From the NCBI RefSeq assembly GCF_001050375.1, contig NZ_KQ130484.1, forward strand, positions 1-64,000: a stretch of DNA of 64,000 nucleotides. The letters run 5' to 3'. The notes beneath the pieces are model-generated. The model did no database searches, had not been told where the DNA came from, and was given only the letters and a program-made list of their open reading frames with translations. Below, piece after piece: positions 51,609 through 60,471 of the stretch. Numbering within the stretch: the stretch's first letter is position 1; the number at the start of each line of letters is the position of its first letter. Position numbers and translations under genes: made by a program. Source of the stretch: Catenovulum maritimum. Lineage in GTDB: Bacteria > Pseudomonadota > Gammaproteobacteria > Enterobacterales > Alteromonadaceae.

Positions 51609-53312
51609 TTATTCAATTTCTGCAGTTTCGGCATCTGGTATCTCGTCTAGCGCTTTGGATTGGGCTACTGAATAGTGCACAATAATCGTTCGCCCTTGGT
51701 CTTGATACTCCAATTTTTCGCCTAGCTCTAAAATTAATTTTAAACCTCTACCATGTTGTTCTGTTCTATTTTGAATATCAGCGATTTCACTCGTATCAAA
51801 ACCTTCGCCACTATCCGTTACTGAAAGTTTAATTGACTCAATACCTGGCGCGTAAGAAATATTTAAGGTTAGTGAGCCTTCTGTTAGCTGCTCTAACTTT
51901 TCTTGGCGCTGCATGTAATACTCAAAAAAGCCATCTTCGGCATCTTTGATAGCTGAATCTAGTTTTAATAGTCCATGGTCAACTGAGTTGTTGTACATTT
52001 CGGCCAAAAGTAAAAACAGGGTTGAACGATGTTTTTCCATGCCTTCGAATGCCGAGACCATGTCTAAAATATTAGCGACTGGATCTGTATTTCTAATATC
52101 ATCCGGTGATAAATCTAAACTAATATGCCAAGGAAGTGGTGGAATTGAATTCTCAGAAACGGCTTCTGGTTTAGGAGAGGCGAGGCAATTAATTTGTACC
52201 AGAGAAATATCATCAGCTTGCTCAGTAGCCCCTCTAAAGTCATCTAAGCAAGAAATAACATCGACTAACTCAGCTTTAGGTTGTTCATTATAAAAGCCTT
52301 CTAGCCTTTCTTGGCCAAACATTTCACCTGCTTTATTTTCTGACTCAGTTACACCGTCGGTGTATAAAATCAGACTATCTGTATCTTGTACTTCGCAATT
52401 GATACTGGCGTGTTCAAACTCATCGTTGTCTAAAATACCAAGCGCCATGTGTTGGGCTTGTATTCGCTGTTTTATCCCGCTGTTTCTATTCACAACTAGA
52501 ATATCCGGCATGCCACCGCACCAAATTGAGACTGCTTTACCGCTATTTGATAGCTCTATTATGGCTGCCGCACAAAACATATCGTCGGGTAATAAATTGA
52601 TAAGTTGGTTATTTATTTCTCTAGCAATATCACCAACAGACATACCCCTGTTGGTTAAATTAAAGAAAGTTTGAGCTGTTGGTAAAGCCCCTACTGCAGC
52701 CGCTAAGCCATGGCCAGTAAAATCACCGAGTAAAATATAGGAACTGCCTAGCTGGCTTCTATTTGCCAGTAGCATATCACCATTAAACATGGACGCAGGG
52801 GATAAGTGGTGGCTTAGAATATCTTTGATATAGCGATTGTTATTGAGGGCATTAGAAAATATGTGCTCAACAATCTTATGCTCTCGGTCCATCAAGTTTT
52901 GATGGTATTTGAGTTCATTTCTCTGTTCTAATATTCGAATCGAAAGTTCACGGTTTCTGCCATGCGCTTTAATTTTGGCGGAAAGTATAACTTTATCAAA
53001 GGGTTTTGCTAGGAAATCATCGCCGCCGACTTCTAGGCAGCGCAGCATGGATTTTTGGTCGTCTAATGAGGTAATGAAAATGATTGGAAGATGGACATCT
53101 CCAGACATTTTCTTTAGCTCTGGTGCAGTTTCAAAGCCATCCATTTCAGGCATGATTACATCAAGCAAAACCACATCAGGCTTTACTTGATTAAAAGTTT
53201 CAATTGCGACCCTGCCATTTTCAGCTAAAGAAACTTGATAGCCTTCCACTTCAAGCATGTACTGCAACATAGTGCGGTTTAACGCTTGGTCATCAACAAC
53301 CAAAATATGCAT
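51609..53312 (-). CDS. Receiver-PP2C phosphatase-HATPase partner-switching regulator
   Basis: A 567-residue three-module protein. The receiver (1-120) has Asp7/8 (LVVDDQA), phosphorylated Asp51 (VVLLDVIMPEMDG) and Lys103. The PP2C/SpoIIE phosphatase (about 160-385) has SSYILLGDFTGHGLAAAVGA, LYTDGVTES and ATEQADDISLVQI. The GHKL kinase-like domain (about 420-550) has AEMYNNSVDHGL, SVTDSGEGFD and EQHGRGLKLI. It resembles RsbU plus RsbW in one chain, as in HsbR or SypE-like systems. The STAS gene 24 bases upstream (in transcription order) encodes the anti-sigma-antagonist substrate. Phosphorylation of the receiver would set the balance between STAS kinase and phosphatase activity; the sigma or anti-sigma partner is not in this window. 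Confidence 0.88.
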   Translation of the reverse strand: MHILVVDDQALNRTMLQYMLEVEGYQVSLAENGRVAIETFNQVKPDVVLLDVIMPEMDGFETAPELKKMSGDVHLPIIFITSLDDQKSMLRCLEVGGDDFLAKPFDKVILSAKIKAHGRNRELSIRILEQRNELKYHQNLMDREHKIVEHIFSNALNNNRYIKDILSHHLSPASMFNGDMLLANRSQLGSSYILLGDFTGHGLAAAVGALPTAQTFFNLTNRGMSVGDIAREINNQLINLLPDDMFCAAAIIELSNSGKAVSIWCGGMPDILVVNRNSGIKQRIQAQHMALGILDNDEFEHASINCEVQDTDSLILYTDGVTESENKAGEMFGQERLEGFYNEQPKAELVDVISCLDDFRGATEQADDISLVQINCLASPKPEAVSENSIPPLPWHISLDLSPDDIRNTDPVANILDMVSAFEGMEKHRSTLFLLLAEMYNNSVDHGLLKLDSAIKDAEDGFFEYYMQRQEKLEQLTEGSLTLNISYAPGIESIKLSVTDSGEGFDTSEIADIQNRTEQHGRGLKLILELGEKLEYQDQGRTIIVHYSVAQSKALDEIPDAETAEIE

Positions 53313-53336
53313 AAGTTAATATCCTAACGCACTATA

Positions 53337-53642
53337 TCAATCAATTTCGAATTTTTTATCGAAGCGAGAAATCTGTAAGATTTTTTTAATTTGAGGACGG
53401 CAATTTGAGATTGCAATCGAACTTACTTTTGACCCTAGATTTTTCTGCATATTTAGGAGCATACCTAGAGCTGATGAATCCATGTATTCTGTATCACGAA
53501 GATCAATTACAACTTTAGGGTTTTCTGCACCAATATCCGCATAAGCAGAGCGAAACTCTTGTACTAGATTAAAATCAAATTTACCTTGAATTTGGATCGT
53601 AAAGGTTTTGTTATCGGGTGATAGGGTTTTACTTAGACTCAT
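53337..53642 (-). CDS. STAS-domain anti-sigma-factor antagonist
   Basis: A 101-residue STAS protein: FTIQIQGKFDFNLVQEFRSA, VVIDLRDTEYMDSSALGMLL and ISNCRPQIKKILQISRFDKK. The Ser-Ser pair in DSSALG (residues 56-57) is the phosphorylation site of SpoIIAA/RsbV proteins. It is the first gene of the two-gene unit with the receiver-PP2C-HATPase protein, which can phosphorylate and dephosphorylate it. Downstream targets in such systems include sigma, flagellar, or cyclic di-GMP regulators; none is visible here. Confidence 0.9.
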   Translation of the reverse strand: MSLSKTLSPDNKTFTIQIQGKFDFNLVQEFRSAYADIGAENPKVVIDLRDTEYMDSSALGMLLNMQKNLGSKVSSIAISNCRPQIKKILQISRFDKKFEID

Positions 53643-54091
53643 AAATACCTGCCTGTATTAAGGGGAATACTTTTCACAATGAGTTTAGCAGCTGTCAAAC
53701 TGATGTGTAATCGTAATTAAAAAAAACTGTTAAATAAACAATAGTTAAGCTTTACTAAAACTCAAATTTTTATATTAAATTTTCACGGTTAATTATCAAG
53801 TTAAATTATTAATATTTGATAATTAATAAGATAATTTAAGGTTAGATCGTCAAGTTTTAGACAAAAAAGTAGTGGAACTTGCCTTTCTGAAAAGGTATAA
53901 GAAGGGAAGTTAGCCTGATTTAAGACGCAATTATCACGTTAGAGTCGCAGCTTTTTCATTATTTGATGAGCTTGAGACGAGTTAAGTCAATACATCTAAT
54001 TAATCTCAATAGGGTGTGTAGCAGAATTCAGGCAGTTATTTTTATATCGGTCATTTACTATATTTAAACCGACCTAGAGGTTAAGGTTCGT
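53643..54091. other. AT-rich divergent intergenic region
   Basis: A 449-base divergent gap between the STAS gene and the double-receiver gene. It carries a perfect 11-base inverted repeat, TTAATTATCAA at 53789-53799 and TTGATAATTAA at 53816-53826, which could be an operator, and a CCTTT/AAAGG hairpin near 53884-53897. No gene is seen. The 54092 gene is preceded by AGGTTAAGG. Confidence 0.45.
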
Positions 54092-54895
54092 ATGCAACAT
54101 CTATCACCAGCAGATTTATCTATATTGTTAGTTGAACCATCTGCAATGCAGCGTAAAGTTATTACTAAACATTTATTAAAAGAAGATATCAGCAATATAG
54201 AAGAAGCAAATGACATTGCTTCAGCAAGAGCATCAATTTTAAATCATGTACCTGACTTGGTGATTTCGTCACTTCATTTTCCTGATGGTACTGGATTAGA
54301 GCTTTTACATCATATTCGTCATTCGGAGCCTTATTCGGATGTCCCTTTTATGTTGATTTCCAGTGAATATAGAAAAGAGCAATTAGAAGAGTTTAAGCAA
54401 GCAGGTGTAGTGGCTATTTTACCTAAGCCTTTTAATTCTGAACATTTGGGCACTGCAATTAACTCTACGCTTGATTTGTTGACCACAGATGAACTAGAGC
54501 TAGAACTTTTTGATATTCATGATATTCGTGTGCTGGTTGTCGATGATAGTCGGCTGGCAAGAAATCATATAAAGAGAGTGCTAACTAATCTGGGCGTTCA
54601 GCGCATGACAGAGGCGGTTAATGGTGCCGAAGCCAAACGAATTTTAGAAGATGAAATGTTTGATTTGATTGTGACGGATTACAACATGCCAGAACTCGAT
54701 GGCAAGCAGTTGACTGAATTTGTCAGAAACCAAAGTCAGCAATCACATATTCCAATTTTAATGGTCAGCTCAGAAGCTAATGAAAGTCATTTAGCTAATA
54801 TTGAGCAGGCAGGGGTTAATGCGATCTGTGATAAGCCTTTTGAGCCGCATACAGTAAAAGAGTTATTGTTCCATATATTAAACCACGAACATTAA
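54092..54895 (+). CDS. Tandem receiver protein, first receiver degenerate
   Basis: A 267-residue protein of two receivers and nothing else. Receiver 1 (residues 8-125) has VEPS in place of the acidic pair and LVISSLHFPDGTG where the phospho-accepting Asp should be (Ser instead), yet keeps the KPF Lys; it is a pseudo-receiver. Receiver 2 (about 145-265) is intact: VLVVDDSRLARNHIKRVLTN, LIVTDYNMPELDGK, ICDKPFEPHTV. Stand-alone CheY-like double receivers often relay to flagellar or partner-switch modules; the adjacent divergent STAS/PP2C unit is a possible partner. It is followed by a terminator. Confidence 0.85.
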   Translation: MQHLSPADLSILLVEPSAMQRKVITKHLLKEDISNIEEANDIASARASILNHVPDLVISSLHFPDGTGLELLHHIRHSEPYSDVPFMLISSEYRKEQLEEFKQAGVVAILPKPFNSEHLGTAINSTLDLLTTDELELELFDIHDIRVLVVDDSRLARNHIKRVLTNLGVQRMTEAVNGAEAKRILEDEMFDLIVTDYNMPELDGKQLTEFVRNQSQQSHIPILMVSSEANESHLANIEQAGVNAICDKPFEPHTVKELLFHILNHEH

Positions 54896-54919
54896 TTTTA
54901 AACTCATTCATGTCTTAAT

Positions 54920-54944
54920 TTGGGAAGCATACCTTGCTTCCCAA
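54920..54944. terminator. Bidirectional terminator
   Basis: TTGGGAAGC (54920-54928) pairs with GCTTCCCAA (54936-54944) around a seven-base loop, between the convergent receiver and MscS genes. Confidence 0.75.
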
Positions 54945-54962
54945 CGCACTTTTATCATCTAG

Positions 54963-55571
54963 CTACCGGATATTCCTTTTCATTCTTATCGGCTTAGCTT
55001 TAACAAATAAATCCGTGGTTTTGCCAACAGTCATAATATGACTTTTAGGGTTCACGATAATTGGTTGTGTTACCAATAAATTATTAGGGTAAATCAGTAG
55101 TTCTCTTTGTTCGGTAATTAACGTCGTGTTAATTAAATTAATATCTGAAATATAGCCTTCGACAAAATTGTCTAAATTGACGATTCGGATGAAATTGCCA
55201 CGTCTAAAGCTTTTGCTAAACAGTAAGATAAAAAACGCGGTCACATTACTCAATATTGACCAGCTTGCAAATAGTGCTACACCTAATAATGCGATTGCGC
55301 TCGAGCCAACAATCAGTAGGCTGTTAAAATCGACCCCCCAAATAAATAGCAAAATTGCAATAAAGAATATCCTTATGATGAGTAAAGCTGAAAAGCTAGC
55401 CTGGTTAAATGATCTTTCCTTTAAACGACTGTTTTGCATAATATCGCCTAACTTAGGCACAGCTTTATGGACTAAAAAAAGATAAATTAATAATGCCAAT
55501 ACTGTCAGTGTTGTTTGAAGCGTGTTGCCTTCAAACATATGTGAAAATCTTTCTAATTGCTGCATAAGCAT
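54963..55571 (-). CDS. Small MscS-type mechanosensitive channel
   Basis: A 202-residue protein with membrane helices at about 21-40, 62-82 and 85-115; the third is the pore helix with GVALFASWSILSNVTAFFIL, close to MscS TM3. A short beta domain follows (FRRGNFIRIVNLDNFVEGYI, then LITEQRELLIYPNNLLVTQP). It is shorter than MscS (286) and lacks most of the cytoplasmic cage. It should open under membrane tension in hypo-osmotic shock. It is 16 bases downstream of the GGDEF-EAL gene. Confidence 0.82.
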   Translation of the reverse strand: MLMQQLERFSHMFEGNTLQTTLTVLALLIYLFLVHKAVPKLGDIMQNSRLKERSFNQASFSALLIIRIFFIAILLFIWGVDFNSLLIVGSSAIALLGVALFASWSILSNVTAFFILLFSKSFRRGNFIRIVNLDNFVEGYISDINLINTTLITEQRELLIYPNNLLVTQPIIVNPKSHIMTVGKTTDLFVKAKPIRMKRNIR

Positions 55572-55587
55572 AGGGTGTTATATTCTC

Positions 55588-57621
55588 CTAAATAACATTT
55601 TGTTTTGGTTGCCATGTTTTAGCCCAGTTAATAAAGCCGTGCAACTCAATGGGTTTAGAGTATAAAAAGCCCTGAGCATAATCACATTCAAGTGCGATTA
55701 ATCGGCTTTCTATTGCTTCTGCTTCTATGCCTTCGGCTATTATTTTGAAACCTAGGTTTCTCGCTAAATCAATAATGCTAGTGACTATCGTATTATCTCT
55801 ATTACTCGTGGTTAAATTAGCAATAAAGCTTTGATCAATTTTTAACCCTGCAATCGCTAAGTTTCTTAAACTAGCAAGTGAAGTAAACCCGCTGCCAAAA
55901 TCATCTAGGTAAACGGCAATACCCATTTGATCTAGCCTTTGAATCACAGCGTGACTTTGTTCTGGGTTGTTTGCAATAACAGACTCTGTTATCTCCAAAA
56001 TTAAGCTAGAACTTGGCAAATTAAATAGCACTAATTGCTCTGCGATATAATCAACAAATTCATGCTGAAGTAAATCTTTACTTGAAATATTAATTGAAAT
56101 GCTCAAATTTAATGAAGCTTGTTGCCATTTGCTAACTTCTGCTAAGCCTGTTTCAATTACCCACTTAGAAATGCTATGAATTAACCCTGTATTTTCTGCA
56201 ATATTGATGAACTCAGCAGGCGCGATTAAACCTTTGCTTGGATGTCGCCACCTAATTAATGCTTCAACAGAGACGATTTCTTTACTTGATAAATTCAAAA
56301 TCGGCTGTGCAACTAACTCTAGTTGCTCTTTATTTATCGCATCGGGTAATTGAGCAGCGAGCGATTTTTGTTGTTTATTTATTAAATCATATTCAAGATT
56401 AAATGGATTAATCAGGTGTGGATTTGGATTGTTAGTTAAAGCTAAGTTGGCTTTATAAAATAAAGATTCAAAATCTTCTCCATGATTTGGGTATACAGCG
56501 TAGCCAAGCGAAGTCGAAAGTGAAATTATAATGGACTCATAAGGAATAGGCTCAGGTAAAACCTGCATAATTTTTACGGCGATTTTGTTTGGTAAGTCTC
56601 TGTCTTTGGTTATGTTTAACCAGAATGCAAATCGAACGCCAGAAATATGGGCAAGTTTTAACTCATCTCTGCTTTGTTCTAATACTGGAATCTCTGCTAT
56701 TTCGGTTAACTTTTGATTAATCCGTAACCCAGTTTGAATCAAAATGGTATCGCCTGTCGCGAACCCTAAAAGTTGATTAATACTGGATAAATCTTCTATT
56801 TTTAACACCACTAAAGCATAAGTATCTTGGCTAGATAGTATGTTGCTTTTAAAGCTGAGCGCTAAGGTATTTTTATTCGCTAAACCCGTTACTGGATTTA
56901 TATATTCAGATTCAATATTAGAGGCAGCCGTGTTTTTTGCTGCTGTTCCTAAATTAAATGAGCAGCTTTCTAAGCATTGTTGACTGAATTTAAAAAACAA
57001 TAAAATAGCACTTAGATTAGCCAAAATTGAAACTAAATCAAAATCAATATGTAGCTTAAATTCAATGAATATTGAACTCAAAACTAACATTAATGCAGAG
57101 GTAAAAATTAAGCTGTCTTTTATTTTTATCAAGCAAAATGAGGCAAAACAAACCGCCAAAGCGATATTTATAAGATTAGCGGCAAAGTTAGAACTAAGTG
57201 CCAAGAACTGGTTCAGCGCAAAAAAAGTCGGAACAAGTAATAAACTAATGGCTAACCAGCGCCATTTTTTATCTAGCTTATTTAATCCGAGTAAACAGGC
57301 AAAAAGGCTAATGAGTCCAAGAGGAAAAAGTACCTGAGTGAGATAAATTTGAGTATCTATCGACTGGCTTAAATTTAATAAACAGGTAACCCCAATAAAG
57401 ATAGAGAATAAAATCGCAGTTGGGGCTGATATTTTTCTGAGTACGATTAAGCTAAAGCCCAAGGCTAGTAATAAGCAAGGAATAAAAATAACAGAGATCA
57501 GATTTAAACTGTCAGTAAGACTGTCGACTTGAGATAGAGCAGGAAACGAAGTTAAGAGCGTAATCAGTGGTAAAAAAAGATACTTTAGGAAACTTTTAGA
57601 AGATTTAATCAGCGAAGTCAT
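55588..57621 (-). CDS. Membrane EAL phosphodiesterase with degenerate GGDEF
   Basis: A 677-residue protein. Residues 12-215 hold about seven membrane helices, a MASE-like sensor. The GGDEF domain (about 240-400) reads SGVRF (327-331) where GGDEF should be, so it cannot make cyclic di-GMP. The EAL domain (about 425-670) is complete: EALIR (453-457), ISINISSKDL, EITESVI, YLDDFGSGFTSL (Asp573-574), KIDQSFI and AEGIEAEAI. It should hydrolyse cyclic di-GMP at the membrane, with the GGDEF relic possibly binding GTP as a regulator. It is cotranscribed with the MscS-like gene. Confidence 0.9.
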   Translation of the reverse strand: MTSLIKSSKSFLKYLFLPLITLLTSFPALSQVDSLTDSLNLISVIFIPCLLLALGFSLIVLRKISAPTAILFSIFIGVTCLLNLSQSIDTQIYLTQVLFPLGLISLFACLLGLNKLDKKWRWLAISLLLVPTFFALNQFLALSSNFAANLINIALAVCFASFCLIKIKDSLIFTSALMLVLSSIFIEFKLHIDFDLVSILANLSAILLFFKFSQQCLESCSFNLGTAAKNTAASNIESEYINPVTGLANKNTLALSFKSNILSSQDTYALVVLKIEDLSSINQLLGFATGDTILIQTGLRINQKLTEIAEIPVLEQSRDELKLAHISGVRFAFWLNITKDRDLPNKIAVKIMQVLPEPIPYESIIISLSTSLGYAVYPNHGEDFESLFYKANLALTNNPNPHLINPFNLEYDLINKQQKSLAAQLPDAINKEQLELVAQPILNLSSKEIVSVEALIRWRHPSKGLIAPAEFINIAENTGLIHSISKWVIETGLAEVSKWQQASLNLSISINISSKDLLQHEFVDYIAEQLVLFNLPSSSLILEITESVIANNPEQSHAVIQRLDQMGIAVYLDDFGSGFTSLASLRNLAIAGLKIDQSFIANLTTSNRDNTIVTSIIDLARNLGFKIIAEGIEAEAIESRLIALECDYAQGFLYSKPIELHGFINWAKTWQPKQNVI

Positions 57622-57794
57622 TAGATGAAAGTCTCTGGGTTAGTTAATTTGAAAACAGTGGCGTTTGCCACTTATTCATATTTACTACCCTCAATGCTAA
57701 TGTCAAAATTTGAAGTTAAAATTCAGGACTTGTTCACACAGAGGGCTATACCCAGAGCTTAGCTTGTTTAGAATAGAAAATCACCCAGCGATGA

Positions 57795-57977
57795 TTATAA
57801 ACCACCAAGGCGTTTAGCTAATTCTTTATATTTTTCTACCGCGTCTTTTTCAAAAAGAGGAGAGCCTTCGCTGTCTTTGTCTTTTGCTACAAGTAAATGT
57901 TCACGCTCTAATCTAAGCACTCTTAAATCTTGCACACCTAGAAATTCAGCCACTTCTTTCACTGTCATTAAACTCAT
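57795..57977 (-). CDS. Small MerR/excisionase-like HTH protein
   Basis: A 60-residue protein: MTVKEVAEFLGVQDLRVLRL is the helix-turn-helix of the HTH_17/excisionase class, followed by SPLFEKDAVEKYKELA, the wing-like second part. It probably binds DNA as a small regulator. No integrase gene lies nearby, so a phage excisionase role is not supported. It stands alone in a gene-poor 560-base region. Start Met-Ser-Leu-Met or the second Met are both possible. Confidence 0.65.
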   Translation of the reverse strand: MSLMTVKEVAEFLGVQDLRVLRLEREHLLVAKDKDSEGSPLFEKDAVEKYKELAKRLGGL

Positions 57978-58182
57978 TTTAGTACCTGCCTTATTTTTGT
58001 TATGTATTTCGGGTTAGCAACACATAATCTAAATTTGATGAATTAATATCAAAAACAATAGATTATTATGGGGCGCTTTGCCAAAAAATGAGAACTTAAA
58101 AATTCAATATATTAAAAAAGTCTAAAATAATCAAAGTAATATATATTTTGGTAATGAGAAAACAGTTTTATTCAAATTTGGA

Positions 58183-58425
58183 TTAACTGCCTTTTTTGAT
58201 TAAATACTGAAATGGTCGAGTTTCAACTTGCTGAGCAAGGAGCTGATGATCCATAAATCGACAAAAGCTGGGGATATCACGGGTTGTTGATGGATCATCC
58301 GCTTCTACTAGTAAGGTTTCACCAACATCTATCTTTCTGACGGCTTGCCTAACCATCATCACCGGCTCGGGGCAAAGTAGCCCTAATGCATTTAATTTGT
58401 GATCTGCTTGTTCGAAAATTTTCAT
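58183..58425 (-). CDS. tusA: Sulfurtransferase TusA
   Basis: An 80-residue Tus[21 protein letters not shown] has the conserved Cys-Pro-x-Pro with the persulfide-carrying Cys. [20 protein letters not shown] follows the family pattern. It passes sulfur from IscS toward TusBCD-E for 2-thiouridine in tRNA wobble position. Single gene. Confidence 0.95.
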   Translation of the reverse strand: MKIFEQADHKLNALGLLCPEPVMMVRQAVRKIDVGETLLVEADDPSTTRDIPSFCRFMDHQLLAQQVETRPFQYLIKKGS

Positions 58426-58580
58426 TGAATATTAGTTAATGTATTGACGCGTTTACGATATAGTTTAACTGAAAAAGAATTTTTTAACATATACAATCAT
58501 CTTGCTGGTTTTTTAGTCAATTAGTTTGGCATTGAGCTACAATTTAAAACAGAAAGTTTGTCATAAAAAAAGGACAAAAC

Positions 58581-60461
58581 ATGTTAATTAACCGAACCAA
58601 ATCGCTCATATTAATCATAGTATGCTTTTGTTTAATGAGCTGTGCTGTCAGCAATAGAGATACTATTTTAACGACAGAGCCTTTAGATCAAGTTGAGAAA
58701 CTGTTTAAAGACGAAAAAAAACAAATTGAATTAGAACAGGATGAGATACCTAAAACCATAGCGGTATTACCTTTCAACAACTTAACTGAATCTGATGGGG
58801 CATTTGAAGTTGTTCGACGTGTTATATATAACCATATAGCGTCTAAAAATTATCATATGCTGCATTGGCAGGCTGTAGATGACAAATTAAGTTTAGCGGG
58901 AATAGATTTAGCACAAGCTCATCAAATGGATTCGGCTAAACTAGCCGATATATTAGAAGTCGATGGGGTTATCTTCGGGGATATTAACCATTTTGAACGA
59001 ATTTTTGCTGGCATAGTTACACAAATTAAGGTGGGTGTAGAGCTAAGGTTTTACAATAGGAATGGCCAACTACTCTGGCAAGAGTCTGATACAGCAACAA
59101 GTCGAGCTGGTGGTATTTCTGTTTCCCCAATTGGACTATTACTCAATGCAGCTGTAGCAACCTTACATTTAAAAGAAGAAAATTTATTGCGGGCTGCTGA
59201 CGATGTAGGCCGAGAGCTAGCCAAGGTGATGCCTCAACCTAAAAGGTTAGCAACTGCCGCTGGACCAAGTATATCAACCGTAATCCATAACGGTATTAAT
59301 AAAACGCTTAAATATGGCGATTTACTGGAAGTAGGGCTGCAAGGTCAAGCTGGTATGCGTGCCCAAGTCAATATTGAAGGGGTTGGTAACTTTGATTTAC
59401 AAGAAGTTGAGCCGGGTGAATATTTGGGCAAAATCCCTGTCTCGAAAAAAGCGAATGCAAAAAAGGTTGTGGTTGAAGGTGTGCTGATGGATCAACAAGG
59501 CAATATTAGTCGTTGGTTAAGTCCATTTGGATTAGTGACTGTCGATAATATAGCCCCCACAGCACCTCAAAATCTTAATGCGGCCGTGAATGCTAAGGCT
59601 GTTAATTTATCATGGCAAGCCGATTTGACCGATGAAATTGCAACTTACCAAGTTTACTTACTCGATACAGAAACAAAACAAAAGCAATTAGTTAAATCGA
59701 CTCAAGAAACGCAATTATCAATTTCTAACTTAACTAATTTTGTCGATTATCAATTTGATGTCGTTGCGCTGGATCAAGCTGGAAATCAGAGTGAAGTGAG
59801 TCGAATAACAGCCAAACCAGTGCCTGATGCAGGTTTTAATCAATATGCTGTGCTTGAGCCTAATCTGGCAAATGTAATACAGGAAAATTCAATATTAAGT
59901 AAAGCGCAAAGCCCGTATTACTTAAATCAAACAACTCGCTTAAATGCCAATGCCACTTTGCTTGTTGAACCCGGTGTTGAAATTATCGCAAGTCGGAATG
60001 CAAACTTAACCGTTTTAGGATCTTTAAAAATATATGGAGAGTCTAATGCGCTTGTAACCGTAACAGCAGCGGATAAATCCGGCTTTAGACAGTTTTTAGC
60101 TTTAAATGGTCAAGCGAGCGTCATGATAGATTATTTAAAAGTTGAAGGTGCAGACGTGGCTATTACTATACAAGCTGGAGAAGCGAGCATTAAAAATAGT
60201 CATTTTATCAACAACCAATTTAGTGCCTTTGATATTTCAGGTAATGCAAGACCAAGCATACAAAATTGTGAAATTTCAGGTAGTTTTACCGCGGGGATGA
60301 TTATCTCTGGTCACGCTATCCCTAAAATAAACAACAATAAATTTATTAATAACCAGCCATTCCACATCCAAAGCTCAAGTATATATGAAATAGACGCGAG
60401 TAATAACAAATGGCAACCAGCCGCTGATTCGTTAACGGTTCTGGGTAAAGTGAAATATTAG
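58581..60461 (+). CDS. Lipoprotein: DUF799-like, FN3 and beta-helix domains
   Basis: A 626-residue lipoprotein (leader ending LMSC, Cys21). Residues 55-215 resemble DUF799/GNA1162: KTIAVLPFNNLTESDGAFEV, DGVIFGDINHFER, VELRFYNRNGQLLWQESDTA. Residues 325-412 form a fibronectin III domain (APTAPQNLNAAVNAKAVNLS, then QFDVVALDQAGNQSEVS). Residues 425-626 look like a parallel beta-helix (VEPGVEIIASRNANLTVLGS, IKNSHFINNQFSAFDISGN), the fold of surface sugar-binding or adhesive proteins. The fusion looks unusual: an assembly-type outer membrane lipoprotein fused to a surface-type helix. The next gene, a LPP20-like protein, starts 10 bases downstream. Confidence 0.65.
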   Translation: MLINRTKSLILIIVCFCLMSCAVSNRDTILTTEPLDQVEKLFKDEKKQIELEQDEIPKTIAVLPFNNLTESDGAFEVVRRVIYNHIASKNYHMLHWQAVDDKLSLAGIDLAQAHQMDSAKLADILEVDGVIFGDINHFERIFAGIVTQIKVGVELRFYNRNGQLLWQESDTATSRAGGISVSPIGLLLNAAVATLHLKEENLLRAADDVGRELAKVMPQPKRLATAAGPSISTVIHNGINKTLKYGDLLEVGLQGQAGMRAQVNIEGVGNFDLQEVEPGEYLGKIPVSKKANAKKVVVEGVLMDQQGNISRWLSPFGLVTVDNIAPTAPQNLNAAVNAKAVNLSWQADLTDEIATYQVYLLDTETKQKQLVKSTQETQLSISNLTNFVDYQFDVVALDQAGNQSEVSRITAKPVPDAGFNQYAVLEPNLANVIQENSILSKAQSPYYLNQTTRLNANATLLVEPGVEIIASRNANLTVLGSLKIYGESNALVTVTAADKSGFRQFLALNGQASVMIDYLKVEGADVAITIQAGEASIKNSHFINNQFSAFDISGNARPSIQNCEISGSFTAGMIISGHAIPKINNNKFINNQPFHIQSSSIYEIDASNNKWQPAADSLTVLGKVKY

Positions 60462-60471
60462 GGTTTAATCA

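Noticed and set aside
57795-57977. Phage excisionase
   Set aside because: The fold fits, but there is no integrase, attachment site or other phage gene nearby; called only as a small HTH protein.
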